The notes beneath the pieces are model-generated. The model was not told the origin of the DNA, made no database searches, and worked only from the letters and a program-made list of their open reading frames with translations. The position numbers were made by a program, and so were the translations under genes. A DNA stretch of 64,000 bases from Clostridioides difficile_A (GTDB taxonomy: Bacteria > Bacillota > Clostridia > Peptostreptococcales > Peptostreptococcaceae). The DNA is taken from positions 3,782,001 through 3,846,000 of the forward strand of contig OX246690.1 in NCBI GenBank assembly GCA_945909635.1. Reading direction: 5' to 3'. This document shows, piece after piece, positions 19,268-29,187 of the stretch. Position 1 is the stretch's first letter. Every line of letters begins with the position of its first letter.

Positions 19268-19783
19268 TTACAATATAGCTAACTTTCTTTTATTTTTAAC
19301 TTTGCTATCTATATCCTCATCCTTAACTATAGTAAATGCTTTAGTTGGACAGACATTTACACATGCAGGTCCTTCTGGAGATTCTATACAAAAATCACAT
19401 TTATTTGCTGTCATTCTTTCTCTAAAACAAAGCTTTCCTTCGTCTATGTCTTTTAATGTAACTATATCTATTGCACCTATAGGACATGCTAACATACAAG
19501 TCTTACATCCTATACAATTTTCTTCATTTATTTTTATTGTGTTCCCTATCCTAACTATACCACCATTTGGACATGCCTTTGCACAAGGGGCATCTTCACA
19601 ATGTCTACATTGTATTGGGGCACTTACTTCCTTTGTCTTTATAACAGAAAGTTTTGGGTTAAAATTTATCTCATCTGGGTTTTTGTAAAAAATATCCTCA
19701 TCTGAATGTGCAACTACACATCCTATCATACAAGTTCTACATCCTATACACTTATCAGGGTCCGCTATAACAAAATAGTTCAT
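19268..19783 (-). CDS. HycB/HydN-like four-cluster ferredoxin subunit (distal copy)
   Basis: The 171-residue iron-sulfur protein has four cysteine clusters: CIGCRTCMIGC, CRHCEDAPCAKACP, CIGCKTCMLACP and a CDFC...CVNVCP set, enough for four [4Fe-4S] centres. It would carry electrons between formate dehydrogenase and hydrogenase. Its ATG overlaps the hydA stop (TAATG), so it is the last gene of the fdhF-fdhD-(small)-hycB-hydA-hycB operon. It resembles the HycB3 subunit of hydrogen-dependent CO2 reductase; the exact position in the complex is inferred. Confidence 0.88.
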   Translation of the reverse strand: MNYFVIADPDKCIGCRTCMIGCVVAHSDEDIFYKNPDEINFNPKLSVIKTKEVSAPIQCRHCEDAPCAKACPNGGIVRIGNTIKINEENCIGCKTCMLACPIGAIDIVTLKDIDEGKLCFRERMTANKCDFCIESPEGPACVNVCPTKAFTIVKDEDIDSKVKNKRKLAIL

Positions 19784-21159
19784 TACTTAGCCACTTCCTT
19801 TCCTATACAATATGTAGTGTGTAATAAATGATGAGATTTTTCTCCTAATGGTTCTACTAGATATTCATCATACAATTTTTTAATCTCAGGGTTCTCATGA
19901 GATTTTCTAACTGCCAAATGTTCATCATGCACATATGTTGCCTTTGTTCTGTTTTCATAGGCTAATTCTTTATATTCTTCTAATAAAATTTTTGGTTGAC
20001 CTCCGCCACTTACACATCCCACAGGACAAGTCATAACTTCAATAAAATCTACATCTAATTTTCCTTTTTCTAAATCTTCAAGTACTGGTATTACATTTTT
20101 TAGTCCACTCACTACTCCAACTCTTAGGTCTAAATCTCCTATCTTAATAGTTGACTTTCTAAAACCATTCTCTCCTCTTACTTGTTTTACTTCTACATTA
20201 GGAATACTTTCTCCAGTTATAAGCTCATAACCAGTTCTTATAGCCGCTTCCATAACTCCACCAGTAACACCAAATATAGTTCCAGCTCCACTATAGCTAC
20301 CTAAAGGACTATCAAACTTTTCTTCTCTTAAGTTTTTGAAATCAATTCCCATATCTTTTATTAGATAAGCTAATTCTCTTGTAGTTAACACTACATCTAC
20401 ATCTCTATATCCACTAGAATCCATTTCTTCTCTATCACATTCATATTTTTTACATGTACATGGCATTATAGAAACACTAAATATTTTTGATGCATCTATA
20501 TTATTTATTTCTGCACCATAAGTTTTAAATATTGCACCACCCATCTGTTGAGGTGATTTACAAGAAGATAAATGATTAGTTAATTTAGGATAATTTTTTT
20601 CTATAAACTTTACCCATGCTGGACAACAAGATGTAAACATTGGAAGAGTTCCACCTTCTGTCACCCTTTTAATCAACTCGCTACCTTCTTCCATAATAGT
20701 CAAATCTGCTGCAAAGTTAGTATCATATACTCTATCAAAATTTAAAGCTCTAAGTGCTGCTGCCATTTTGCCAGCACCTAGGTGTCCTAGATAATATCCA
20801 AAATCTTCACCTAAAGCTACTCTAACTGCAGGTGCACATTGAACCATAGTAAATACATTTGGGTCATTTAAAGCCTTTTTAACCTTATCTACATCACATA
20901 CATTATATGCCGCAAATATAGGTTCATTTATAGATTCTGGTATATCTCTTTCTTGTTTTTTATTTTGCAAAAATTCGAATCCTTCATCTATAACTGAGGC
21001 ATATGATTTACAAGTTTGAACACATTGACCACACATAACACATCTATCTAAATTTATTTCTTGTGGTTTCCCCTCTTCACCTTCAATAGCATTTACTGGA
21101 CAGACTTTGGAACATTCTCTACATCCAGTACATAAATCTTTATCTATATTTATTATCAT
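19783..21159 (-). CDS. hydA: [FeFe]-hydrogenase catalytic subunit (HydA2-like)
   Basis: The 458-residue enzyme has two N-terminal [4Fe-4S] motifs (CTGCRECSKVCP and CVMCGQCVQTC) and a C-terminal H-cluster domain with the three signatures TSCCPAW (L1), MPCTCKKYE (L2) and MTCPVGCVSGGGQP (L3). It catalyses reversible H2 oxidation. The compact two-cluster N terminus fits hydrogenases that dock with HycB-type subunits and formate dehydrogenase. An upstream GTG at 21168 opens the frame, but GGTAGGTG places the start at the ATG at 21159. L3 differs slightly from the commoner CPGGC form. Active-site cysteines are intact. Confidence 0.93.
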   Translation of the reverse strand: MIINIDKDLCTGCRECSKVCPVNAIEGEEGKPQEINLDRCVMCGQCVQTCKSYASVIDEGFEFLQNKKQERDIPESINEPIFAAYNVCDVDKVKKALNDPNVFTMVQCAPAVRVALGEDFGYYLGHLGAGKMAAALRALNFDRVYDTNFAADLTIMEEGSELIKRVTEGGTLPMFTSCCPAWVKFIEKNYPKLTNHLSSCKSPQQMGGAIFKTYGAEINNIDASKIFSVSIMPCTCKKYECDREEMDSSGYRDVDVVLTTRELAYLIKDMGIDFKNLREEKFDSPLGSYSGAGTIFGVTGGVMEAAIRTGYELITGESIPNVEVKQVRGENGFRKSTIKIGDLDLRVGVVSGLKNVIPVLEDLEKGKLDVDFIEVMTCPVGCVSGGGQPKILLEEYKELAYENRTKATYVHDEHLAVRKSHENPEIKKLYDEYLVEPLGEKSHHLLHTTYCIGKEVAK

Positions 21160-21183
21160 AAACGTCACCTACCCCTGTATCCT

Positions 21184-21735
21184 TTATTTATTTGTTAACA
21201 ATAAGCTAAGTGCAGCCTGTCTATTCTTAGCCTTTTTGTCATCTATTGGAGTAACAAGTTTTAAAGCTTCCTGAGGACATGCACTTACACAAGCTATCTT
21301 TTCATTGTCTTTACATAAGTCACATTTATAAGCTATTTTTTTATTTTCTTCTAAAATTACTTGTTCTACTTCTTTACCATCTTCATATTGTGGAAGTAAA
21401 TCTATAGCTCCAAAAGGACATGCTAGCAGACAAGTTTTACATCCTATACATTTTTCTTCATTTACAGACATAATGTTATTTTCTTTGATTATAGCTTTTT
21501 GTGGACATGAGTTTAGACAAGGAGCATCTTCACAGTGTCTACATTGTATCGGCATACAGAAAGTATCACCTTTTACCAAATAAAGTCTAGGTATAACAGG
21601 TATATCAACCGTTCCAACTGTATAACCTACATTGTTATGTTGATTATGCATTGTAAAACAAGCTACTTCACAAGCTCTACAACCTGTACATTTGTTTGGG
21701 TCTGCTATTACAAAAGAGCCTATTTTATTTTTCAT
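21184..21735 (-). CDS. HycB/HydN-like four-cluster ferredoxin subunit (proximal copy)
   Basis: The 183-residue protein has four cysteine clusters (CTGCRACEVAC, CRHCEDAPCLNSCP, CIGCKTCLLACP, CDLC...CVSACP) and is a paralogue of the distal ferredoxin in the same operon. It is expected to relay electrons from the formate dehydrogenase to the hydrogenase. It lies 15 bases upstream of the hydA frame and has a GGTGGG ribosome site. Assignment to a HycB-type subunit is secure; which of the two copies contacts FdhF is not visible from sequence. Confidence 0.88.
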   Translation of the reverse strand: MKNKIGSFVIADPNKCTGCRACEVACFTMHNQHNNVGYTVGTVDIPVIPRLYLVKGDTFCMPIQCRHCEDAPCLNSCPQKAIIKENNIMSVNEEKCIGCKTCLLACPFGAIDLLPQYEDGKEVEQVILEENKKIAYKCDLCKDNEKIACVSACPQEALKLVTPIDDKKAKNRQAALSLLLTNK

Positions 21736-21775
21736 ATTATCCCACCTTTCAATTTGTATATTTCTAAATCCCTAG

Positions 21776-21946
21776 TTATTTTTCATTATATATATTTATA
21801 TATTTTAAGATTTTCTCAGTACTTATATTTCGCTTACATTTTTTACACAAATTGTATGTGTTTTCATATACTTTATCAGTGTCATCAATTAATGCTCCAC
21901 AGATTTCACACTTTGAATATTTTTGTTCTTCTTTTTTAGCACACAT
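21776..21946 (-). CDS. Small CxxC/CxxC zinc-ribbon-like protein in the fdh cluster
   Basis: A 56-residue product from the ATG at 21946 (or 70 residues from 21988) carries two paired cysteine motifs, CEIC and CKKC, spaced as in a small zinc ribbon, followed by a lysine-rich tail. It lies between fdhD and hycB on the same strand; the 21988 start would overlap fdhD by 32 bases, whereas the 21946 start leaves a 10-base gap and a weak AGTGAGACTGAG site. I do not recognise a named family. It may assist metal-cofactor handling of the complex, but that is a guess from position. Confidence 0.55.
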   Translation of the reverse strand: MCAKKEEQKYSKCEICGALIDDTDKVYENTYNLCKKCKRNISTEKILKYINIYNEK

Positions 21947-21956
21947 ATACTCAGTC

Positions 21957-22790
21957 TCACTTTTTGATAACTCTCTGTGGGTTTGCATAAATATTCATTC
22001 GTCTTCCTCTCACAAACCCAATAAGAGTTATATTTAATTTTTTAGAAAGCTCTATTGATAAATTAGTTGGTGCTGATTTTGATACTACAATAGGAATTTG
22101 GGTCATAGCCGCTTTCAATATCATCTCTAATGATATTCTTCCACTTACTGCTATAATTTTATCTTTCAAGGATATCTCATTTAAGACACAAAATCCAATT
22201 GCCTTGTCCATTGCATTATGTCTAGCCACATCTTCACAGGTTACTATATTTTCATCGTAATTAAATATAGACACACTGTGCACCCCACCCGTGTTTTTGA
22301 ATAAGTATGACGAATTTAAATTTCTATCCATTATGCTATAAACTGTATCATAATTTATTTTTATATCACTCTCTACAGGAGTACATTTTATATAGTCTAG
22401 TGAATTCAAAAATATAATTTGTTCATCTTCGCTTTCCTGTTTATTTTGAATATTTACTTTTGCAAAACGTTCCTTCTCATTTATCTCCAAGCTCAATAAA
22501 CTTCTTTTGTTTTCTATATATCCCTTTGTTTTCAAAAAACCAACTACAAGTTCTTCTAAATTATATGGCGTACATAAAAATGTATTTACATATTTATCAT
22601 TCAAAATAAAACTAAGCGGATATTCTGCAATTATTTCTTCATTGTCTGTTGATAGTTCATATTCATTTACTTTGTTTATTTCTACATTAAAAGAATTTAA
22701 ATATTCATAATCCACTAGACTATAACTGTTTTCAAAAACTTCATCCTTGCTATTTTCTTGTAATTTAGTTTTTGAGTATATATTATTCAT
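21957..22790 (-). CDS. fdhD: FdhD, sulfur carrier/sulfurtransferase for formate dehydrogenase
   Basis: The 277-residue protein transfers sulfur to the molybdenum/tungsten bis-MGD cofactor of FdhF and is essential for its activity in studied bacteria. Family features visible: FLCTPYNLEELVVGFL near residue 75, NTGGVHSVSIF near 165, ARHNAMDKAIG near 190, and SGRISLEMILKA near 217. It is encoded 48 bases downstream of fdhF on the same strand, as expected for a dedicated maturation factor. Confidence 0.93.
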   Translation of the reverse strand: MNNIYSKTKLQENSKDEVFENSYSLVDYEYLNSFNVEINKVNEYELSTDNEEIIAEYPLSFILNDKYVNTFLCTPYNLEELVVGFLKTKGYIENKRSLLSLEINEKERFAKVNIQNKQESEDEQIIFLNSLDYIKCTPVESDIKINYDTVYSIMDRNLNSSYLFKNTGGVHSVSIFNYDENIVTCEDVARHNAMDKAIGFCVLNEISLKDKIIAVSGRISLEMILKAAMTQIPIVVSKSAPTNLSIELSKKLNITLIGFVRGRRMNIYANPQRVIKK

Positions 22791-22838
22791 AAAATATTAG
22801 CCTTTCCGCTTTTTATAAATCTTTATTAAAATTAACTA

Positions 22839-24983
22839 CTAAATATTTGTAGCAGTCATTTTATCTTTAAGATTTTGATACTCTTCTTTCACACATTTTT
22901 CTGCTAATTCTTGGTCTTCAAGTTTCTCCAGTTTAACAGCACAATATTTATATTCTGGTGTTTTAGATATAGGGTCCAAGTTTGCTATTGTAAGTTCATT
23001 ACAAGCTCCAACCCACCACTGATAAGTCATATATGTTGCACCTTCCTTAACTCTATCAGTAACTGTTGCTCTTGTTATTACACTTCCTCTTCTTGAACTG
23101 ATTCTAACTAGTTCATCATCTTCAATCCCTAGTTTCTCTGCATCATTACAATTTATTTGAACACGACCTGGTTCATCTTCTAATGAACTAAGCGTTCTAC
23201 AGTTACCAGTCATAGTTCTTACTGAATAATGCCCAACTTCTCTTACAGTACATAAACTAAATGGATACTCATCATCTTCAACTTCCATAGGAGGTCTCCA
23301 CTCAGCAGCAAATAAATTACCTTTTCCATTAGGAGTAGAAAACTTCTGACCTTCATATAAATACATAGTTCCTTTATCTTCTACACTTTCACTCTTACAA
23401 GGCCACTGAACACTCCCTTGAGCTTCTATTTTTTCATAAGTGGCACCTAAGAAGCTTGGACATAATTGTCTAAGTTCATCCCATATTTCTTTAGTGTTTT
23501 TATAGTTCATAGGGTATCCCATTGCTGTAGAAATTTCGCTTATAATTTGCCAATCTGGTTTTACATCTCCTTGTGGCTCTATAGCCTTTCTCATCAACTG
23601 GAATCCTCTATCTGCACATGTATATACTCCTTCATGTTCTCCCCAAGAAGTAGCTGGAAGTATAACATCAGCATGAAGCGCTGTCTTATTCATAAATATA
23701 TCTTGAACAACTACAAACTCCAACTCATCTAGAGCTTCTCTAACTTCTGATGCATCTGGGTCACTTTGTACTGGGTCTTCTCCAAATATATAATAAGCCT
23801 TAAGCTTTTTCTCTTTTAGTACTAAATTTGGAACTTGAGTTAAACTATAACCATTATTAGGAGATAACTTTACTCCCCAAGCGTTTTCAAACTTTTCTCT
23901 TATCTTATCATCAGTTACATTTTGATACCCTGGATATACATTAGGAAGAGCTCCCATATCGCAAGCCCCTTGAACATTATTTTGTCCACGTACAGGTCCT
24001 ATTCCAACGCTTTCTCTACCAAAGTTACCTGTAAGTAAAGCAATTGATGCAAGTCCTTTAACTACATCAACAGCTTGTCCAAATTGACAGACACCCATTC
24101 CATAAAGTATCATAGCTTTCTTACCTTTTGCATATTCCCTCATAGCTTTTCTTATAAGCTCTTCTGGAATTCCTGTAATCTTTTCAGCATATTTAGCTGT
24201 ATATGGTTTAACAATTTCTTTATATTCATCAAAACCTTGTGTATGATTTTGAACAAAATCTTTATTATAAAGACCTTCTTCTATCAAGACATTTCCAAAA
24301 GCATTTACTAAAACCATGTTTGTTCCACCTTTTATAGGTAGATGTATATCCGCAATTCTTGCAGATTCAGTTAGTCTAGGGTCAGTAACAATTAGTTTAG
24401 CTCCATTTTTTTTAGCTTTTACTATTCTATTTGCTACTATTGGATGTGAATCTGCTCCATTATATCCAAATATAAATAAGACATCTGCATTTTCTATCTC
24501 TGGTATAGAATTTGACATTGCACCACTACCTAATGAGTAAGCCAGACCGGCTACAGATGGTGCATGTCAGACACGAGCGCAATGGTCAACATTATTAGTT
24601 CCTATTGCAGCTCTCATAAATTTTTGCATTATATAGTTTGCTTCATTACCAGGTCCTCTTGCAGAACCTGTTCCCATAATAGAATCAGGGCCATATTTTT
24701 CTTTAATTTCATTTAATCTTGAAGCTGTGTAACTTATAGCTTCATCCCATTCAACCTCTTCTAATACACCTTGTTTTCTTATCATTGGTTTTTTTAGCCT
24801 AGGTGTTAAAATTTTAGGGTCATTTAGAAAATCCCATCCATAACGACCTTTTAAGCACAAACTTTCTTGATTTGTTCTACCATTAGCTGGCTCAGCTCTT
24901 AATATCTTATTGTCTTTTACCACTAGATATAGTTGGCATCCAGCTCCACAGTATGGACAAACTGTTAAAATTTTTTTCTCCAT
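22839..24983 (-). CDS. fdhF: Selenocysteine-containing formate dehydrogenase catalytic subunit (FdhF), read through UGA 24567-24569
   Basis: Two in-frame segments are separated by a TGA at codon 139; reading it as selenocysteine gives a 714-residue molybdopterin oxidoreductase. The context (DHCARV, then Sec, then HAPSVAGL) is the signature of FDH-H-type enzymes in which Sec ligates Mo or W. The N terminus holds one [4Fe-4S] site (CPYCGAGCQ...CLKG). Residues following include the bis-MGD-binding regions and the C-terminal molydopterin dinucleotide domain. It interconverts formate and CO2; with the downstream hydrogenase and ferredoxin subunits it likely forms a CO2 reductase or formate-hydrogen lyase. 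A GGGGGG ribosome site precedes the ATG. It must not be annotated as two genes or a pseudogene. Confidence 0.95.
24537..24569 (-). promoter_or_regulatory. Bacterial SECIS element following the fdhF UGA codon
   Basis: Immediately 3' of the UGA (24567-24569) the mRNA can form GTAGCC/GGC-T-TAC (24537-24554) around a GGTCT loop with a bulged U. This is the SelB-binding layout known from FDH-H mRNAs. Confidence 0.85.
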
Positions 24984-25135
24984 ACATTTCCCCCCTTAGA
25001 TTTATCCCCTGATAAGTAAAATTTACCTTAAAGATAATGAAATGTTTTTATAATATGCAAAATTACAAATATTTTGCAATACTATCTATTAAATTCAACA
25101 ATTTTCTCACAATTCCTTTTATATTTTTAAAAAAA

Positions 25136-25199
25136 ATATGTCATAATAATCTTTATATTTCAACTATCTAATTAAAATATTCTAGCTCTTATGACATAT
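25136..25199 (-). terminator. Long-loop terminator after the flippase-like gene
   Basis: ATATGTCATAA (25136-25146) and TTATGACATAT (25189-25199) form perfect 11-bp arms with an AT-rich interior; a T tract follows on the minus strand and also on the plus strand. Confidence 0.6.
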
Positions 25200-25227
25200 T
25201 TTTTAATATACGCTTATTTAAATCTAT

Positions 25228-26286
25228 TTAATTTTCACTTAAAACTACATTTCTTCCAATCCTATTTTTCATTCTGTAGTGAGTGATTACAGTAAATATT
25301 CCACTTCCAATAAGAATCAAGTAGTACATAAACCCACCATATAAAAATACTGCATATCCCATCAAAGATTGAGGGAATACTGATTTGAATATAGTGAAAA
25401 ATGCCAATTCATTAGCTCCTACATTCCCAGGTGTTGGTATTGGTGATATCGCCATATATAAAAATGCTTGTAGTGTTAATATATAGACGTAACTGTAACC
25501 TTGTAAATTAAATGCTTTGTATATCCAAAATGAAACACTAAAGTAAGCACTTAATTGAATAAAAGTTACTATTATAGTTGAAATTAATACTTTTTTATTC
25601 TTGGCAAAAAAACTTATCGCTTTACTATAATCATCTATAAAACTTTCTATAGAGTCAATCTTATTATCTAAAAATTTTAAAAATTTAATCTTTGATATAT
25701 GTTTGATAGAAACTCTCATAAAATATTTTATTTTTTCAGGATTTAAAATAACTAATATTATCATAATTAGGACAAATGAGTTAATAGCTATCCCTAAAAA
25801 AACTAAAGGCATAATCATTTTCATCTGTTTTTCTAACATAGAAAAATTCATTAGCACAAGTATTGTACAATAAAAAGTAACTACTATTTGAAAAATAATA
25901 GACTTATTGGTAATAACTGCACTTGCCTTACTAAGTGGCATTTTACATTTTTTAAGTACATATATCTGCACTGGTTGACTTCCTGAAGCAAAAGGAGTTA
26001 TTAAATTATAATAGAATCCCATAATGGCCAACTTAAAACCAATAAATCTAATATTAACTTTGTGAGTACTTTCTATAATTATCTTCATTACTACTCCTTC
26101 AAGCATTATATGAGACATTATTGCCAAAGCACCTATGAATAAAAATTTCTTATCTACCATAACTATAACATTTGATAACATTTTAATGTCTAATGTTTTA
26201 AACACTAGATAAATCGTTATACCTATTAGTAGAAATAAAAATGTATACTGTAGTAAACTCTTTCTAATATTCTTTAGTTTATCCAT
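25228..26286 (-). CDS. Lysylphosphatidylglycerol synthetase TM-region/UPF0104 flippase-like membrane protein
   Basis: The 352-residue protein has about eight hydrophobic segments and motifs of the UPF0104/AglD-MprF transmembrane family (GFYYNLITPFASGSQPVQIY near residue 80, and SPIPTPGNVGANELAFF near 290). MprF's own version flips lysyl-lipids, but this gene lacks the catalytic synthetase domain, so it probably handles some other lipid or polyprenyl substrate. The open frame begins at 26310; AAAGGATGG upstream favours the ATG at 26286. Single-gene unit ending at a terminator. Confidence 0.82.
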   Translation of the reverse strand: MDKLKNIRKSLLQYTFLFLLIGITIYLVFKTLDIKMLSNVIVMVDKKFLFIGALAIMSHIMLEGVVMKIIIESTHKVNIRFIGFKLAIMGFYYNLITPFASGSQPVQIYVLKKCKMPLSKASAVITNKSIIFQIVVTFYCTILVLMNFSMLEKQMKMIMPLVFLGIAINSFVLIMIILVILNPEKIKYFMRVSIKHISKIKFLKFLDNKIDSIESFIDDYSKAISFFAKNKKVLISTIIVTFIQLSAYFSVSFWIYKAFNLQGYSYVYILTLQAFLYMAISPIPTPGNVGANELAFFTIFKSVFPQSLMGYAVFLYGGFMYYLILIGSGIFTVITHYRMKNRIGRNVVLSEN

Positions 26287-26497
26287 TAGAGATAACCATC
26301 CTTTTCTCAAGATTTAATACCAAATACCTTATTATTAGTATACACTACGAATATTAATATTTTATAACAAAATACCTTACAATTTTGTCATTCACAAAAA
26401 ATATTAATCTATAAATTAAATTTTAATATATAGATTAATATTTTACAAACATTTTGTAGATATATATAATATTTTCACTAAATTACACTTCTATTTA

Positions 26498-27157
26498 TTA
26501 CACCCATTTATATCCTATACCCCATACAGTTTCTATAGTATAAACATCACATTGTTTTAATTTGCTTCGTATATTTTTTATATGTTCTGTAATAGCACTT
26601 ATATCACTTTCTCCATCAAAACCATATACTGACTCATATATTCTTTCTTTTGAAAACACTTGCCCCTTATTTTTAGCTAAAAATTCACATATTAAATACT
26701 CACTCTTAGTAAAATTAATTTTTTTGCCATCAACTGAGACTTCTTTACCTAAAAAGTTAAATTGAACATTTGATATAGTTAATAAATTTTTTTTCTCTCT
26801 ATTTTCTCTTCTTAGATGAGCAGTTATTCTAGCCCTTAACTCTCCTACACCAAATGGTTTTGTTATATAATCATCTGCTCCTATACCAAGACCATACATA
26901 ATATCACTTTCCATATTTTTAGCTGTCAAAAACAGTATTGGACAATCAACCTTATTCCTTATAGCTTTACATACTTGAAAACCATCAATCTTAGGCATCA
27001 TTACATCTAATATTATTAGATTAAAAGAGTTAAAATTTATATCCATAGCATTCTCTACATCACTAATTACCTTCACTTCATGACCATCTCTTTTTAATAC
27101 ATTTTCAATCAGCTTTAACATATCTAGCTCATCATCTATTACTAATATCTTAGACAT
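26498..27157 (-). CDS. Orphan OmpR/PhoB-family response regulator
   Basis: The 219-residue two-domain regulator has a receiver domain (residues 1-115) with the acidic pocket DDE near 7-9, the phospho-acceptor Asp in LIILDVMMPKIDG (near 51) and Lys in TKPFGVGEL (near 101), then a winged-helix DNA-binding domain (about 125-219, ending GIGYKW). No histidine kinase is encoded on either side, so its partner kinase lies elsewhere. A strong GGAGGAG site precedes the ATG. Confidence 0.9.
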   Translation of the reverse strand: MSKILVIDDELDMLKLIENVLKRDGHEVKVISDVENAMDINFNSFNLIILDVMMPKIDGFQVCKAIRNKVDCPILFLTAKNMESDIMYGLGIGADDYITKPFGVGELRARITAHLRRENREKKNLLTISNVQFNFLGKEVSVDGKKINFTKSEYLICEFLAKNKGQVFSKERIYESVYGFDGESDISAITEHIKNIRSKLKQCDVYTIETVWGIGYKWV

Positions 27158-27456
27158 ACTAACTCCTCCATTTATATGTTTAATAACATTTTAATCCGTA
27201 CTTTTAATAAATCTCTTTGCAAATTTACATCTACTATTATAGCTTACAATAACTACTTAATATTTTACAAATAAAATATTTTAGATACAAAAACTTTACA
27301 TTTCAAGTACTTTGTATTTATTTTATATGTATTTACTTAAATAGCAAAATTTATTTAATAACTTATTATTGTAATATTTTAAATATGTAATAAAATCAAT
27401 AATAAGAGAACTTCTTCTAAACACATCTTTAATTATTTAAATTGGAGGAAAAAATT

Positions 27457-28086
27457 ATGGATGAAAAGTTAACAAAAAGTAATTATAATGTTCCATTTAA
27501 CTATGCTCGAGAAAAATTTAAAGAATTAGACCCTCATACAATTAGCAATTTAAGTAATATATCTTTCAACAGTGATTTGAACAGATTCACACTAAATTTT
27601 TTTGGTAAACGATATATCATAGATTATCCAAGTGGAGAAGTTTGGAATGATAATGGTAGTATCTGTAAAAACTTCGAACTTAAAATTTTGATAATTAGAT
27701 ACTTAATTAATGCTAAGGGTATTCCTAGAACTAATAAATATGTAACTTTTAAAGAAATACCTGGTGGCAATGTTTACTATCCAAACTTTTTAAACAGAAC
27801 TCTAGCTAGGCTTTCAGAAGTTTTTACATCTCAAATAGAAAAATATAAGTTGGTTATGGAAAATATGGGAGCTGAGAAAGTAGACATGGGTGATTTAGCC
27901 TACAAGTTTACATATATAGGTAATACTTCTATGATATTTATACTTTGGTTTGGAGATGATGAGTTTCCTCCAAATTCAAATATATTATTTGATTCTAATA
28001 TAATCTATTATTTTAATGCAGAAGATTTGGCAGTTGTTCCTGATACAGCTATAGATGCTATCCTGAATAAAATAAAGCAAACATAA
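27457..28086 (+). CDS. DUF3786 domain protein
   Basis: Soluble protein of 209 residues matching the DUF3786 pattern (GKRYIIDYPSGEV near residue 50, LIIRYLINAKGIP near 78, and IFILWFGDDEFPPNSNILFD near 170). The family is found in anaerobes, often those with corrinoid or methyl metabolism, and its role is not established. A TTG five codons upstream opens the frame, but GGAGG just before the ATG at 27457 decides the start. It is divergent from the orphan response regulator and ends at a strong terminator. Confidence 0.75.
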   Translation: MDEKLTKSNYNVPFNYAREKFKELDPHTISNLSNISFNSDLNRFTLNFFGKRYIIDYPSGEVWNDNGSICKNFELKILIIRYLINAKGIPRTNKYVTFKEIPGGNVYYPNFLNRTLARLSEVFTSQIEKYKLVMENMGAEKVDMGDLAYKFTYIGNTSMIFILWFGDDEFPPNSNILFDSNIIYYFNAEDLAVVPDTAIDAILNKIKQT

Positions 28087-28230
28087 ATATCAATAATATA
28101 ATAATAAAATTTTTTATAGATTTATGCTGAATATAATATGAAATGGAGTCAAAAAAGACAACTCAAACACATTGGCTATAGCACACTACTATGAGATATT
28201 AAAAAATTTAGAGAGATAATAGTTATATAA

Positions 28231-28269
28231 AAAATAGTGGCTATTCATTTTTAATAGCCACTATTTTTT
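28231..28269. terminator. Strong bidirectional terminator
   Basis: AAAATAGTGGCTAT (28231-28244) and ATAGCCACTATTTT (28254-28267) are exact complements around a T-rich loop, with T and A tracts on the two sides, between the convergent DUF3786 and DUF1062 genes. Confidence 0.85.
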
Positions 28270-28313
28270 AAACTGATTTAGTTATAGAAAATATATTAAG
28301 TTAGTTATTATAG

Positions 28314-28889
28314 CTAATTTGAAGACTTCTGCTTCTCCTCACCTATCTCTAACATAATTTCATAATTTAATTTACTTTTCTTTAAATCAACTCCAGATAT
28401 ACTTTTAATAATCCCACAGTCTAACATTTCATCAAATTTCTTTCTGGATAGACCTAGTTTTTCACGTAATAATGTTGATACCTTTAGTTGAGACGGATAC
28501 TTACTTACAACTCTAATTTGTGTAAATTCATTAATATTAATCTCTTGACCTACTATTTTATATTCTGGAATACCAACTTCTGCTCCATTTCTATGTAAAA
28601 GTTCTACATTCATAGCATATTGCTTAACAAGATTATTATCATTTGTATGGAATTGTTCTAGTATTTCTGGATTCAAGCTTTTTGGATTAACACGAGAATA
28701 TATAGTTGAGTTCCATGTTGAATCACAATTTGAACACTTATATATTAACCATATATCTAAATATTTATGTTGAGCATTAACTCTAAATAAATCTGAACAA
28801 ATATATTCAGTCTTTTTTCCACATTTTTTACAATACCTAATTACAGGTAGCTGGGAAGTATATTCTACTTCCCAAATTATTTCTTGCAT
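28314..28889 (-). CDS. DUF1062 domain protein
   Basis: The 191-residue protein begins with a zinc-ribbon-like pair (CKKCGKKTEYIC near residue 20 and CSNCDSTW near 51), the hallmark of DUF1062, and ends with a segment resembling an S4 RNA-binding fold (VSTLLREKLGLSRKKFDEML near 140). A TTG opens the frame two codons earlier; the ATG at 28889 is behind AAAGGA. An RNA- or ribosome-linked role is possible from the S4-like part, but it is inference. Confidence 0.75.
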   Translation of the reverse strand: MQEIIWEVEYTSQLPVIRYCKKCGKKTEYICSDLFRVNAQHKYLDIWLIYKCSNCDSTWNSTIYSRVNPKSLNPEILEQFHTNDNNLVKQYAMNVELLHRNGAEVGIPEYKIVGQEININEFTQIRVVSKYPSQLKVSTLLREKLGLSRKKFDEMLDCGIIKSISGVDLKKSKLNYEIMLEIGEEKQKSSN

Positions 28890-29146
28890 AAACAAAATTT
28901 CCTTTCTATTAATATTACTAATCTAATAGAAAGTTATGAAAAGGTGGAATATAATCAAGTATTTTTCTCAAAACAAGACCTCCTAATTTTAATAAATTTT
29001 AATTTCGCTTATACAAAAGACTATTACTTCTTATTAAGTACTTTACAACTAACTTTGTTACCTAATTGTATAAGTTATTGAAATTAATTAAATTATAACA
29101 TCCACCTAAAAGAAACTATACCTCAAACACTTTTACCAAAAGAAAA

Positions 29147-29180
29147 TGAGTCAGTATAATTATAAAATTACACTGACTCA
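29147..29180 (-). terminator. Terminator of the CD3324-type gene
   Basis: TGAGTCAGT (29147-29155) and ACTGACTCA (29172-29180) form a perfect 9-bp stem just downstream of the small HTH gene. Confidence 0.65.
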
Positions 29181-29187
29181 CTCTTAA

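Noticed and set aside
22839..24983. fdhF as two separate genes or a nonsense pseudogene
   Set aside because: The internal TGA is in the canonical selenocysteine context and is followed by a SECIS-type hairpin.
28884..29081. 65-codon plus-strand frame
   Set aside because: No ribosome site, strongly AT-biased low-complexity product, overlaps the start of the DUF1062 gene on the other strand.
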